A stretch of DNA of 64,000 bases from an uncultured Prevotellaceae bacterium (GCA_946540735.1 CAMNIN010000002.1:1-64000); one strand, 5' to 3'. Counted from the stretch's first letter, positions 43,310 through 53,174 are shown. Notes: generated by a model not told the origin, from the letters alone. Numbers and translations: made by a program.

Positions 43310-45457
43310 ATGAGAAAAATACTGATCTTAGCTATCTTTTTTACGATAGCCCCACAATATCTAATTGCACAACAAGAGATGAAAGACATGGAGAGACGTG
43401 CGAGAGAGGTTATCTCGCAACTGACGTTGGACGAGAAGATATCCCAGTTGATGAACCAGACACCAGGAGTCGAAAGACTTGGCATAGAGCCTTACGACTG
43501 GTGGAATGAAGCCTTGCACGGTGTAGGCCGTGACGGCCGAGCTACAGTATTTCCCCAACCCATCGGTCTTGGTGCGACATTCGACCCTGTCCTGATCCAG
43601 AAAATCGGAGACGCCATCGCCACCGAAGGTCGTGCGAAATACCAAGTAGCCCGAAAGAACAAGAATTATGCCCGCTACACCGGATTGTCGTTCTGGTCGC
43701 CCAACGTCAACATCTTCCGAGACCCCCGTTGGGGACGTGGCATGGAGACCTGGGGTGAGGATCCTTACCTGACCGGAACGATGGGGACCGCCTACGTGAG
43801 AGGCATGCAAGGTGACGACCCCGTATACCTGAAAGTGGCAGCTTGCGGCAAGCACTTCGCCGTGCACTCCGGTCCGGAGGGCACTCGCCACAGTGCGAAC
43901 ATCAACCCCACGAAGCACGACCTCTGGGAAACCTATCTGCCCGCTTTCCGGATGCTTGTGCAAGACGGTCATGTGGAGACCATCATGGGTGCCTACAACC
44001 GAGTATACGGTGAGAGTTGCTCCGGCAGCAAATTCCTGCTGACCGACATCCTGCGCAAGCAATGGGGATTCAAGGGACATATCGTCTCCGACTGTGGAGC
44101 CGTGACCGATATCTATCAAGGACACAAGATCGCCAAGACCGAGGCCGAGGCTTGCGCCATCGCCATCAAAGCCGGTCTCAACGTGGAATGCGGCAACACA
44201 TTCAAGGCTATGAAGGAAGCCATCGACCAAGGGCTGCTTACAGAAGCTGAGCTCGACAAAGCCCTTCTCCCACTGATGATGACACGCTTGAAATTAGGCA
44301 TTCTCGAACCCGACCCTAACTGCCCGTACAACCACATCGACGAGCAGGTGATCTGCTGTGAGGAGAATATCGCCCTCTCGAAGCAAGCCGCCGTGGAAAG
44401 CATGGTACTGCTGAAGAACAACGGCATCCTGCCCCTGAAGAAAGACATCCACACCCTCTTTGTCACTGGTGCCGGCGCTGCTGACGCGTTCTGGTTGATG
44501 GGCAATTATTTCGGTATCTCCAACCGCTATTGCACCTACCTGCAAGGCATTGTCTCCAAGGTGAGCAACGGCACTGCGGTGAACTACCGTCCCGGAGTAT
44601 TGGAGAGCACTGCCACACGAAACTCCATCAACTGGGCAGTGGACGAAGCCGCGGACGCGGAAGTGACCATCGTTGTGATGGGTAATAACGGCAACTTGGA
44701 AGGAGAAGAAGGGGAAGCCATCGACTCTGACACCCGTGGCGACCGTGTCGGTCTGAAACTACCCGACAGCCAAATGAAATACCTGCGTGACATCCATGCA
44801 AAGAAAGGCCACGGCATCGTGGTCGTGCTCACAGGAGGCAGTCCGATTGACATGAGTGAGATCTCTGATATGGCCGACGCCGTGGTGATGGCATGGTATC
44901 CTGGGCAGGAAGGCGGTTATGCCCTCGGTGACCTTCTCTTCGGCGACACCAATTTCTCAGGCCGTCTCCCCATCACATTCCCCGAGGAAGCCAGCCTCCT
45001 CCCCGACTTCGAGGATTACTCCATGAAAGGCAGGACCTACAAATACATGACCGGCAATATTTTCTATCCCTTCGGCTATGGCCTCTCCTACGGGAAAGTG
45101 ACCTACCGTGAAGCAAAGGTGACAAAGAAAAACAAGAAATATGTCGTGACAGTGACTCTCGACAATGCGACGGACTGGAATGTGACAGAAGTGGTCCAAG
45201 CATACGTCTCCGCCCCTGGAGCTGGCATCACCGCCCCTATCCAGCAGTTGGGTAGTTTCCGTCGAGTGTCCGTTCCTGCAAAAACGAGTCAGGAAATCAG
45301 TTTTGAGATAGCCCCCGAACAGATGATGACCGTGGATGAAGACGGCAACAGCCAGCTGGTCAAAGGAGAATACACCATCACCATTTCCGGAGCCGCACCC
45401 TGCCGACGCTCAGAAGAACTGGGAGTAAGTTCCACTTCTGTAAAAATGAAGATCTGA
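43310..45457 (+). CDS. Family 3 glycoside hydrolase (beta-xylosidase/beta-glucosidase type)
   Basis: Exported GH3 enzyme releasing xylose or glucose from non-reducing ends. The ATG at 43310 gives 715 aa with a signal peptide (MRKILILAIFFTIAPQYLIA). The TIM barrel contains DWWNEALHGVGRDGRATVFP, FRDPRWGRGMETWGEDPYL and the nucleophile Asp261 in IVSDCGAV. The alpha/beta sandwich follows with NNGNLEGEEGEAIDSDTRGDR, and a fibronectin-III-like domain closes the protein. The GMETWGEDPYL region and overall look resemble Bacteroidota xylan-active GH3 enzymes, so xylosidase is favoured. The membrane protein gene follows after 5 bp. Confidence 0.92.
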   Translation: MRKILILAIFFTIAPQYLIAQQEMKDMERRAREVISQLTLDEKISQLMNQTPGVERLGIEPYDWWNEALHGVGRDGRATVFPQPIGLGATFDPVLIQKIGDAIATEGRAKYQVARKNKNYARYTGLSFWSPNVNIFRDPRWGRGMETWGEDPYLTGTMGTAYVRGMQGDDPVYLKVAACGKHFAVHSGPEGTRHSANINPTKHDLWETYLPAFRMLVQDGHVETIMGAYNRVYGESCSGSKFLLTDILRKQWGFKGHIVSDCGAVTDIYQGHKIAKTEAEACAIAIKAGLNVECGNTFKAMKEAIDQGLLTEAELDKALLPLMMTRLKLGILEPDPNCPYNHIDEQVICCEENIALSKQAAVESMVLLKNNGILPLKKDIHTLFVTGAGAADAFWLMGNYFGISNRYCTYLQGIVSKVSNGTAVNYRPGVLESTATRNSINWAVDEAADAEVTIVVMGNNGNLEGEEGEAIDSDTRGDRVGLKLPDSQMKYLRDIHAKKGHGIVVVLTGGSPIDMSEISDMADAVVMAWYPGQEGGYALGDLLFGDTNFSGRLPITFPEEASLLPDFEDYSMKGRTYKYMTGNIFYPFGYGLSYGKVTYREAKVTKKNKKYVVTVTLDNATDWNVTEVVQAYVSAPGAGITAPIQQLGSFRRVSVPAKTSQEISFEIAPEQMMTVDEDGNSQLVKGEYTITISGAAPCRRSEELGVSSTSVKMKI

Positions 45458-45462
45458 GCGGT

Positions 45463-47034
45463 ATGCGTTCCCAGTCCCGTTATCTGTCTTTTCTCCTCCT
45501 CATAGGTGTTGTCATTTACTATTTCACCTATTGCACGCCTCTCTACAGCGATGACTGGAACTACACCAAGGTATTTCACATTCAGCGGCCAATCACGTCG
45601 CTGTGGGATGTCTTTGTCAGCCAATATTATCATTATCTCTACCAGAACGGCCGCACAGTACCCCACCTAATACTCCAGACCTTCGACGGTTTGCTGGGCA
45701 AGGGTGTATTCAACATCTTCAACGCACTGGCTTTCATTCTTCTGCTCATTCTTATCTCCAAGAGGCAAAAGAGGAGTGATATCGCACCTGTCAAAACCGC
45801 ATGCATCGCTTTCACTCTACTCTTCTTCCTGATCAACGGTTTCAAAGAATCCTTCCTTTGGATGAGCGGCTCATGCAACTACCTCTGGGTGGCAGACCTG
45901 CTGCTCATCTTCGACCTTCTGATCCGACGTGACGGCTATCGCAGCAAGAGTTTACCCGGACTGTTTCTCTTCGGACTGATCTGTGGATGGACACACGAAG
46001 GCATCGTCATCGGCGTGAGTGCAGGATACTTCGTGTATTACCTCTTTCACAAGAGCCAACTAAACAAAGCAAGGATATCAGCACTCGCCGGTCTCTATTT
46101 AGGCACATTGTTAGTCATTGCCTCTCCCGGCAGTCTGAGAAGACTCCATATCTCGGGAAATCACCTGGATTATGCCAGTAACCATCTGGAAGCATTGTAT
46201 TATATGGGTGACATGCGGGCATTACCCGTATTGCTCATCCTGCTGACCGTCCTCGTCATACTGAGACGCATCCAGCTCAAGGCCTTCATCATGGAGCACC
46301 TCATGGAACTTGTTGCTATAGCCACCACCTTCCTCATCATCCTCTACACGGCATGCACCGCCCACCGGTCACGTTTTGGTTTTGAGTTTTATGCCATCCT
46401 GCTCATCATCGACCTGTTATTGACACTCGACGTTGACACCGTGAAGAAAACGGCTTATGTCGCCGCAGCCGCAACGTTTCTCTACATCGGACTACTCATT
46501 CCGAAAATGCAGGAGAACAGAGAAGAGAGCGAGGGTCTCGTCACTCAATTAGAGAAGACCAACACCGGATTGGTGGTCAGTCGCTGGAACGAGACAGGGA
46601 AATGGGCAGACAACTATATACTCAAGCTGCGTGACAGCAACTTGAGAAACCTCTACATCCCCGAATATTATCAGCTCAACAATGTCGTCATTCTTCCTCA
46701 GAAATTCATCGAGGATCTTGAATATGCGCAGGTTTCAGACACCCTGTTCAAGACGACCCCACATCTGCCCTTCTACTTCAAAGCACACCATGGAAAAACA
46801 CCAAGATATGCCAAGATAAAACTTCGAGCCGCCGATGCCGATGAAATACCTTGGACTGCAAGACCCATTGCAAAGCACATCGGAGCATACAGTCTCACCC
46901 ACTTCTCCGCAATCTCAGATACCCTAAGCCATCGCGGAGAGCACTATGTCATCGTATGGAAGCAAAAGGCCAAAGGCATACCAGCAATCCACCATCTCGA
47001 AGACAGGATGCAGGAAATACATCTCATGGAATAA
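45463..47034 (+). CDS. Polytopic membrane protein, DUF6056-like
   Basis: 523 aa with about ten to eleven TM helices in residues 5-355 and a soluble C-terminal part of about 165 aa. Features include YSDDWNYTKVF after the first helix, an extracytoplasmic acidic motif as seen in GT-C glycosyltransferase-like membrane proteins, and WTHEGIVIGVSAGYFVYY. I assign it to the DUF6056 family with moderate certainty. A role in lipid-linked sugar transfer would fit the fold but is inference. It starts 5 bp after the GH3 stop, so co-transcription is likely. Confidence 0.7.
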   Translation: MRSQSRYLSFLLLIGVVIYYFTYCTPLYSDDWNYTKVFHIQRPITSLWDVFVSQYYHYLYQNGRTVPHLILQTFDGLLGKGVFNIFNALAFILLLILISKRQKRSDIAPVKTACIAFTLLFFLINGFKESFLWMSGSCNYLWVADLLLIFDLLIRRDGYRSKSLPGLFLFGLICGWTHEGIVIGVSAGYFVYYLFHKSQLNKARISALAGLYLGTLLVIASPGSLRRLHISGNHLDYASNHLEALYYMGDMRALPVLLILLTVLVILRRIQLKAFIMEHLMELVAIATTFLIILYTACTAHRSRFGFEFYAILLIIDLLLTLDVDTVKKTAYVAAAATFLYIGLLIPKMQENREESEGLVTQLEKTNTGLVVSRWNETGKWADNYILKLRDSNLRNLYIPEYYQLNNVVILPQKFIEDLEYAQVSDTLFKTTPHLPFYFKAHHGKTPRYAKIKLRAADADEIPWTARPIAKHIGAYSLTHFSAISDTLSHRGEHYVIVWKQKAKGIPAIHHLEDRMQEIHLME

Positions 47035-47092
47035 GACAAGACCCGCCTCTGTTAATCTTCCTAAAAATAGAGGTAGAAACAGGTAATTTCAT

Positions 47093-47100
47093 TACTTTTG
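47093..47100 (+). promoter_or_regulatory. Promoter -7 element for murF-alr
   Basis: TACTTTTG matches TAnnTTTG, 45 bp before the ATG. No TTTG at the -33 distance. Confidence 0.45.
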
Positions 47101-47145
47101 CACCACAATTCATACATACACAAAAACAGAGGTTAAATCAAAGAC

Positions 47146-49620
47146 ATGAAATACAGCATAGAGAAAGTGACAACGCTGATCGGAGCCCATCGTTTCGGGA
47201 CAACCAACAGTGTAATCGAATGGCTCCTCACAGACAGCCGCTCACTCTGCTTCCCGGAGGAGACCCTATTCTTCGCCATTTCCACTGAACGTAACGACGG
47301 TAGCAGATATATCCACGAGCTCTATCTGCGCGGTGTGAGGAATTTTGTCGTACACGTTCTCCCCGACCAATACGAGGAAAACTATCCCGACGCCAATTTC
47401 CTGAAAGTGGCAGATACGAGGACAGCACTGCAACGTCTGGCAGAGCGCCATCGCGACACCTTCTCCATCCCAGTGGTAGGCATCACCGGCAGCAACGGGA
47501 AGACGGTGGTCAAAGAGTGGCTCTATCAATTGCTTTCCCCGACAATGGTCGTGACACGTTCACCCCGCAGTTTCAACTCACAAATCGGCGTTCCGCTTTC
47601 CGTATGGTTGCTCAACAAACGGACAGAGGTTGCACTATTCGAAGCAGGCATCAGTCAACCCGGCGAGATGAAAGCCTTGCAGTCGATTATCCAACCCACT
47701 CTGGGCGTGCTGACCAACATAGGGACAGCCCATCAAGAGAATTTCGCCTCACTGGAAGAGAAATGCGAGGAAAAGCTCAAGCTGATGAAGGAGACCCAAG
47801 CACTGGTCTATCACTGCGACGATGCTCAGATAGACCATATTGTCAGGTCATCCGGCTATCAAGGAGAGTTGCTGACCTGTTCGTTCAGAGATCCCCATGC
47901 CACGCTCTATGTGGAAAAGACAGAGAAGAGTGCGGACCACACACAAGTGGACTATATATATAAAGGTGAGCACCATTGTTACGAGTTGCCATTCATCGAC
48001 GAAGCCTCGATACGCAACTCCGTGACCTGCGCAGCCGTGGGTCTCTATCTCGGGCTGTCACCCGAAGCCCTTGCCCGACAGATGCGACAGCTTGAACCCG
48101 TAGCCATGCGGTTGGAAGTGAAAGAAGGACAACACGGTTGCACACTGATCAACGACTCCTATAACTCTGACATCAACTCCCTCAGCATCGCTCTCGACTT
48201 CATGAGCCGCCGGCCCGACCATCAAGGCCGCCGGCGCACCTTAATCTTGAGCGACATCTACCAAAGCGGACTCACGCCCGATAATCTTTACAGTGAAGTC
48301 TCTGCTCTCGCTAAAAGCCGAGGAGTGGAGCGATTCATCGGTATCGGCAGTGAAATCTCTGCCCAGGCTGACAAAATCGACATCGCGGACAAAGCATTCT
48401 TCTCCGACTGCGACGAACTAATTTCGAGTGACCTATTCAAGACCATCCACGACGAGGTCATCCTGCTGAAAGGTTCACGCAAGTTTAATTTCGACAAGTT
48501 GACCGAACTGATGGTCAGGAAAGTACATGAGACTATCCTGGAGGTGAACCTCAATGCCGTGGTAGACAACCTGAACTACTACCGCACTTTCCTTAAACCC
48601 ACCACAAAGATGGTGTGCATGATCAAGGCCGACGCCTATGGAGCCGGAGCGGTGGAGATAGCCAAGACACTGCAAGACCACAGGGTGGATTACCTGGCGG
48701 TAGCCGTGGCCGACGAGGGCGTCACCCTGAGGAAGAACGGCATCACAGGCAACATCATGGTCATGAACCCGGAAATGTCGTCATTCAAGACACTCTTCGA
48801 CTATGATCTGGAGCCAGAGATCTATTGTTTCAGACTTCTCGACGCCTTCATCAACGAAGCCAGGAAAGAAGGCATCACCGACTATCCCATCCACGTGAAA
48901 TTAGACACCGGGATGCACCGGCTCGGTTTTGACCCCATCAAGGACATCGATCCGCTGATCGACAAGCTAACTCATCAGAATTCAGTCCTTCCCCGTTCGG
49001 TGTTCTCCCACTTCGTCGGTTCCGACAGTGATGATTTCGATCATTTCTCTGAACAGCAGTTCAACAAATTCATCATAGCCAGCGATAAACTTCAACAAGC
49101 GTTCACGCATAAGATTCTACGGCACATCGACAACAGCGCCGGCATCGAGCATTTCCCTGAGCGTCAACTCGACATGTGCAGACTGGGACTCGGTCTGTAT
49201 GGCGTAGACAGCCGCGACAACCGCATCATCCACAATGTCAGCACACTGAAAACCACTATCCTACAGATCCGCGAGGTACCCAAAGAAGAAACTGTGGGCT
49301 ACAGCCGCAAAGGCATACTCTCAAGAGACAGCAGGATTGCCGCCATCCCCATCGGATATGCCGACGGCCTGAACCGCGGTCTGGGCCGAGGTCACTGCTA
49401 CTGCCTTGTCAACGGCCAGAAAGCCCCCTATGTGGGCAACATCTGCATGGATGTAGCCATGATCGACGTCACCGACATCGATTGCGAGGAAGGCGACACC
49501 GTGGAAATCTTCGGCGATCACTTGCCCGTGACGGTTCTCTCAGATGCCATAGGCACGATCCCGTATGAAGTGCTTACCTCGGTGAGCAACCGTGTGAAAC
49601 GGATCTATTTCCAAGGATAG
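47146..49620 (+). CDS. Bifunctional MurF ligase / alanine racemase fusion
   Basis: Fusion of UDP-MurNAc-tripeptide:D-Ala-D-Ala ligase (MurF) with alanine racemase, 824 aa, linking production of D-alanine to its use in peptidoglycan precursor synthesis. The MurF part (1-455) has GSNGKT (115-120) and the Mur ligase motifs NIGTAHQENF and NDSYNSDINSL. The racemase part (about 460-824) carries the PLP Lys494 in MIKADAYGAGAVE, the Tyr region VGYSRKG and GYADGLNRGL, and GNICMDVAMIDVT. This fusion is common in Bacteroidota, so it is not a local oddity. Monocistronic, closed by a bidirectional terminator. Confidence 0.95.
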   Translation: MKYSIEKVTTLIGAHRFGTTNSVIEWLLTDSRSLCFPEETLFFAISTERNDGSRYIHELYLRGVRNFVVHVLPDQYEENYPDANFLKVADTRTALQRLAERHRDTFSIPVVGITGSNGKTVVKEWLYQLLSPTMVVTRSPRSFNSQIGVPLSVWLLNKRTEVALFEAGISQPGEMKALQSIIQPTLGVLTNIGTAHQENFASLEEKCEEKLKLMKETQALVYHCDDAQIDHIVRSSGYQGELLTCSFRDPHATLYVEKTEKSADHTQVDYIYKGEHHCYELPFIDEASIRNSVTCAAVGLYLGLSPEALARQMRQLEPVAMRLEVKEGQHGCTLINDSYNSDINSLSIALDFMSRRPDHQGRRRTLILSDIYQSGLTPDNLYSEVSALAKSRGVERFIGIGSEISAQADKIDIADKAFFSDCDELISSDLFKTIHDEVILLKGSRKFNFDKLTELMVRKVHETILEVNLNAVVDNLNYYRTFLKPTTKMVCMIKADAYGAGAVEIAKTLQDHRVDYLAVAVADEGVTLRKNGITGNIMVMNPEMSSFKTLFDYDLEPEIYCFRLLDAFINEARKEGITDYPIHVKLDTGMHRLGFDPIKDIDPLIDKLTHQNSVLPRSVFSHFVGSDSDDFDHFSEQQFNKFIIASDKLQQAFTHKILRHIDNSAGIEHFPERQLDMCRLGLGLYGVDSRDNRIIHNVSTLKTTILQIREVPKEETVGYSRKGILSRDSRIAAIPIGYADGLNRGLGRGHCYCLVNGQKAPYVGNICMDVAMIDVTDIDCEEGDTVEIFGDHLPVTVLSDAIGTIPYEVLTSVSNRVKRIYFQG

Positions 49621-49674
49621 TTCGGGAGGAAAGGGACTCCCCCCTATGGGGAGGCGTTGCAAAAAAGCAGGGAC

Positions 49675-49711
49675 AAAAAAAGAGACGCCACGATGTGACG
49701 TCTCTTTTTTA
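49675..49711. terminator. Bidirectional terminator between murF-alr and the EF-G paralogue
   Basis: Stem AGAGACG (49681-49687) / CGTCTCT (49699-49705), extended by A-T pairs from flanking A and T runs and with a small inner CAC/GTG stem. Runs of A on one side and T on the other allow use from both strands. Confidence 0.85.
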
Positions 49712-49726
49712 TGTGGTAACGAGGAT

Positions 49727-51886
49727 TTAATCCTCCTCAGCCAGTTCAGCCTCATGCTGCTTGATGAGAGCCTGCTGGATATCGTTGGGCACCAGCTCAT
49801 AGCTGGAGAACGTCGTTGTGAATGAAGCACGTCCACCGGTGAGAGAGCTCAGCGAAATGCTGTAGTTGGCCAGTTCCTTGAGAGGAATCTTCGCATTAAG
49901 CTTCTGGTAGCCAGCCTCACTGTCCATACCCATGATGATGGCACGACGACCCTGGAGGTCACCCATCACATCACCCATATAGTCAGCGGGTACAAGCACT
50001 TCCAAGTCATAGATAGGCTCAAGAATCTTTGGTCCAGCCTCCTTGAATGCCTTTGAGAATGCGTTGCGGGCTGCGAGCATGAAGGAAAGCTCATTTGAGT
50101 CCACGGGGTGCATCTTACCATCGTAGACGATCACGCGCACGTCACGAGCGTAGCTACCAGTCAGCGGTCCCTGTTCCATGCGCTCCATGACACCCTTGAG
50201 GATGGCCGGCATGAAACGGGTATCAATGGCACCACCCACGACGGAGTTGAGGAACACCAGTTTACCACCCCACTCGAGGTCGATTTCCTCACGGCTCTTG
50301 ATATTCATCTTGAACTCCTGTCCGCCGAACTTATAAACGGTGGGATCAGGCATGCCTTCAGTGTAGGGCTCCACGATGAGATGAACCTCACCGAACTGAC
50401 CTGCACCACCCGACTGTTTCTTATGACGATAGTCAGCACGACTGACCTTGGTAATTGTCTCACGATACGGAATCTTCGGTTCCTCGTAGTTGACGGCAAT
50501 CTTCTCATTGTTCTCAAGACGCCACTTCAAGGTGCGGAGATGGAACTCACCCTGTCCATGGATAATCGTCTGCTTGAGCTCCTTACTCTGCTCCACTACC
50601 CATGTGGGATCTTCCTGACGCATCTTCAGCACAGCAGCCATGAGTTTCTCAGTATCGCTCTCATTGACAGCCTTGATGGCACGAGAATACTTGGAATTAG
50701 GATACTTGATGAAATCGAAGCGGATATCGGTATCCTTGGCATTCAGCGTGTTGCCAGTCTTCACATCCTTCAGTTTCACCGTACAGCCGATATCACCAGC
50801 CTTGAGTTCATCCACGGGGATACGGTTGGCACCGGCGCATGCGAAGATCTGCCCCAAACGTTCTTTGGAACCACGGTCAGCGTTGGTCAGGTCATCACCC
50901 TGGCGGACAGTACCGCTCATCACCTTGAAATAGCTCACCTCGCCGATATGAGGCTCCATACCCGTCTTGAAGAAGAAGAGGCTTTCGGGACCATTAGCAT
51001 CGACGGCGATCTCATCACCGTTGGTATCAGCCACCTTCGGCATCTCGTCGGGGAAAGGAACGACATTGCCCAAGAACTCCATCAGTCGGCGCACACCCAT
51101 GTCTTTGCTTGCGCAGACACAGAAGACAGGGAAGATAGAGCGTGTGATGAGTCCCTTGCGGATACCTTCGCGGATCTCGTCCTCGGAGAGAGTCTCCTCC
51201 TCGAAGAATTTCTCCATCAGACCCTCATCGTTCTCAGCGGCAGCCTCAACAAGAGCAGCATGGAGTTCCATGGCCTTGTCCATCTCACTCTCGGGAATAT
51301 CCTCGATAGTGGGAGCTCCGCCCTCAGGCTTCCAAGAATATTTCTTCATCAGGAGCACGTCAATGACAGCATTGAAGCCGGCACCCGTAGCGATAGGATA
51401 CTGCACCTCAACACACTTGCTGCCGAAGGTCTCACGCATATTGTTAATGACGGTATCGAAATCACAGTTGTCGCGGTCGAGTTGGTTGACCAGGAAGATT
51501 ACAGGTTTGCCAATCTTGTCGGTCACGCGGAAACTGTTCATCGTGCCTACTTCGGGACCATATTGTCCATTAACCAGGATCACGGCCTGATCGCAGACAT
51601 TGAGAGCGGTGATAGCACCACCCACGAAGTCTTCCGAGCCCGGGCAATCGATGAAATTGAGTTTCTTGTTGTTCCATTCTACATGAAACACTGTGGGGAA
51701 CACAGAGTAACCATACTCCTGCTCTACAGGGAAATAATCGCTGACGGTGTTCTTGGCCTCAACGGTTCCACGACGTTTGATGATACCAGCTTCGAAAAGC
51801 ATGGCTTCGGCAAGAGTAGTCTTGCCGCTACCCGCACTGCCAATGAGCGCGATGTTCTTGATTTCGTTTGTCTGATAGACTCTCAT
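49727..51886 (-). CDS. EF-G paralogue (EF-G2-like) with altered GTPase motifs
   Basis: Translation elongation factor G paralogue, 719 aa, with domains I-V present. The GTPase motifs depart from canonical EF-G. The P-loop is GSAGSGKTT (16-24) instead of GHVDAGKTT-like. Switch I ends EQEYGYS instead of RGIT. G3 reads DCPGSEDF, with Ser84 where the catalytic His stands in DTPGHVDF. G4 is NQLD. Domain IV keeps QSGGAGQFGEVHL-type and GGKLVFLNSVVGGAI segments. This is the signature of the Bacteroidota EF-G2 type, reported in Bacteroides thetaiotaomicron to support elongation without GTP hydrolysis during starvation. It is not the housekeeping fusA. Confidence 0.85.
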   Translation of the reverse strand: MRVYQTNEIKNIALIGSAGSGKTTLAEAMLFEAGIIKRRGTVEAKNTVSDYFPVEQEYGYSVFPTVFHVEWNNKKLNFIDCPGSEDFVGGAITALNVCDQAVILVNGQYGPEVGTMNSFRVTDKIGKPVIFLVNQLDRDNCDFDTVINNMRETFGSKCVEVQYPIATGAGFNAVIDVLLMKKYSWKPEGGAPTIEDIPESEMDKAMELHAALVEAAAENDEGLMEKFFEEETLSEDEIREGIRKGLITRSIFPVFCVCASKDMGVRRLMEFLGNVVPFPDEMPKVADTNGDEIAVDANGPESLFFFKTGMEPHIGEVSYFKVMSGTVRQGDDLTNADRGSKERLGQIFACAGANRIPVDELKAGDIGCTVKLKDVKTGNTLNAKDTDIRFDFIKYPNSKYSRAIKAVNESDTEKLMAAVLKMRQEDPTWVVEQSKELKQTIIHGQGEFHLRTLKWRLENNEKIAVNYEEPKIPYRETITKVSRADYRHKKQSGGAGQFGEVHLIVEPYTEGMPDPTVYKFGGQEFKMNIKSREEIDLEWGGKLVFLNSVVGGAIDTRFMPAILKGVMERMEQGPLTGSYARDVRVIVYDGKMHPVDSNELSFMLAARNAFSKAFKEAGPKILEPIYDLEVLVPADYMGDVMGDLQGRRAIIMGMDSEAGYQKLNAKIPLKELANYSISLSSLTGGRASFTTTFSSYELVPNDIQQALIKQHEAELAEED

Positions 51887-51935
51887 AAAAATGTTATAGA
51901 TTTAAAGTGAAAATTGTCTTTTGGAAATTTGGGCA

Positions 51936-51967
51936 CTAAAGTAATCATTTTCTGACAAACAGCCAAA
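51936..51967 (-). promoter_or_regulatory. Promoter for the EF-G paralogue
   Basis: On the minus strand TTTG (51964-51967), a 20-bp spacer and TACTTTAG (51936-51943), seven of eight matches to the -7 plus full -33, about 50 bp before the ATG. Confidence 0.5.
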
Positions 51968-51992
51968 TATTTGTCTTAAAATCGATATTCAT

Positions 51993-52024
51993 TTTGGCAT
52001 TTTAGACACATATTCGTACCTTTG
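51993..52024 (+). promoter_or_regulatory. hemW promoter, -7 element adjoining the ATG
   Basis: TTTG (51993-51996), a 20-bp spacer and TACCTTTG (52017-52024): a full consensus match that ends five bases before the hemW ATG at 52030. Confidence 0.75.
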
Positions 52025-52029
52025 CATGG

Positions 52030-53154
52030 ATGCAAGGGCTGTATATTCATATTCCGTTTTGTCAGAGGAGATGCATTTACTGTGGGTTTTATTCCACAAC
52101 GATGTTATCTCTGAGGCAGCGTTATGTGGAAGCATTGTGCGAGGAGATGCGGTTGAGAAGGGGAGGTCGGATCCAGACCATCTACTTGGGCGGCGGCACT
52201 CCGTCGCAATTATCTCCGGAAATGCTATCCCTGCTTTTTGCTGCGATCGACGACTCTTACGAGGTAGACTGGAGACAGGCAGAGATCACCATGGAATGTA
52301 ATCCAGACGATATCACGCCAAGTTATGCCGACATGCTGGGCAGCCTTCCTGTCAACCGGGTAAGCATGGGGGTACAGAGCTTTTCAGACCAGAGGCTTCG
52401 GTTCCTCCACCGCCGGCACAATGTCACGCAAGCCCGAGAAGCCGTCAGCCTCCTCCGCAGGGCAGGATTCTCTAACATCAGCATCGACCTGATGTTCGGT
52501 TTCCCCTCGGAGACCATGAGAGAATGGGAAGAGGACATAGGGGCAGCGCTGTCACTCGATGTGGAGCATCTGTCAGCCTACAGTCTCATGGTAGAGGAGG
52601 GCACCCTACTCCATCAGATGGTTGAAAGCCATCAGGTGGAAGAAATCGATGAGGAAACCTACATCCTGATGTATGAGACACTTGTCGGTCGATTGTCAAA
52701 AGCCGGATACGAGCATTACGAAATCAGCAACTTCGCCCGCCCGGGATACCGCTCACGCCACAACAGCAGTTACTGGAACAATACACCTTATATAGGCATA
52801 GGAGCTGCGGCCCACTCCTACGACGGAACAAGCCGTCAGAGCAACATCGACGACGTGAGCGCATACATCACCTCGATAGCCCATGGCAATATCCCCATGG
52901 AACGAGAGATTCTTAGTACGACAGACCATTACAACGACATGATCACCACGGCACTTCGCACGTCGGAAGGGATAGACCTCAGTGAAGTATCGTCAAGGTT
53001 TGGCCCATCCTATCTGGACTATTTATTGGAGAATGCCAGAGTAGCCATAAGAAAAAGACAACTCATCATGGAGCAAGAGCACCTGCATCTGACCCTGTCG
53101 GGTATCGCTGTGAGCGACATGGTGGCCAGTGACCTGATCATGCTCGAATCCTAA
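52030..53154 (+). CDS. hemW: Radical SAM family heme chaperone HemW
   Basis: Radical SAM protein of the HemW type (heme chaperone, formerly annotated as coproporphyrinogen III oxidase-like), 374 aa. The cluster motif is C-x3-C-x2-C (Cys11, Cys15, Cys18: FCQRRCIYC), as in HemN/HemW. YLGGGTPSQL and the SAM-binding GVQSFSD segment follow. HemW forms are distinguished from HemN by the missing extra Cys after the motif (here CGFY, not CGCH). The ATG at 52030 is fixed by the closeness of the motif to the N-terminus. The small membrane protein gene follows after 20 bp. Confidence 0.9.
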   Translation: MQGLYIHIPFCQRRCIYCGFYSTTMLSLRQRYVEALCEEMRLRRGGRIQTIYLGGGTPSQLSPEMLSLLFAAIDDSYEVDWRQAEITMECNPDDITPSYADMLGSLPVNRVSMGVQSFSDQRLRFLHRRHNVTQAREAVSLLRRAGFSNISIDLMFGFPSETMREWEEDIGAALSLDVEHLSAYSLMVEEGTLLHQMVESHQVEEIDEETYILMYETLVGRLSKAGYEHYEISNFARPGYRSRHNSSYWNNTPYIGIGAAAHSYDGTSRQSNIDDVSAYITSIAHGNIPMEREILSTTDHYNDMITTALRTSEGIDLSEVSSRFGPSYLDYLLENARVAIRKRQLIMEQEHLHLTLSGIAVSDMVASDLIMLES

Positions 53155-53174
53155 AACCACCACATCCTATCATC

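Noticed and set aside
50108..51910. 600-codon plus-strand open frame
   Set aside because: Lies exactly antisense to the EF-G paralogue; its protein has no recognisable domain and reflects the codon bias of the real gene.
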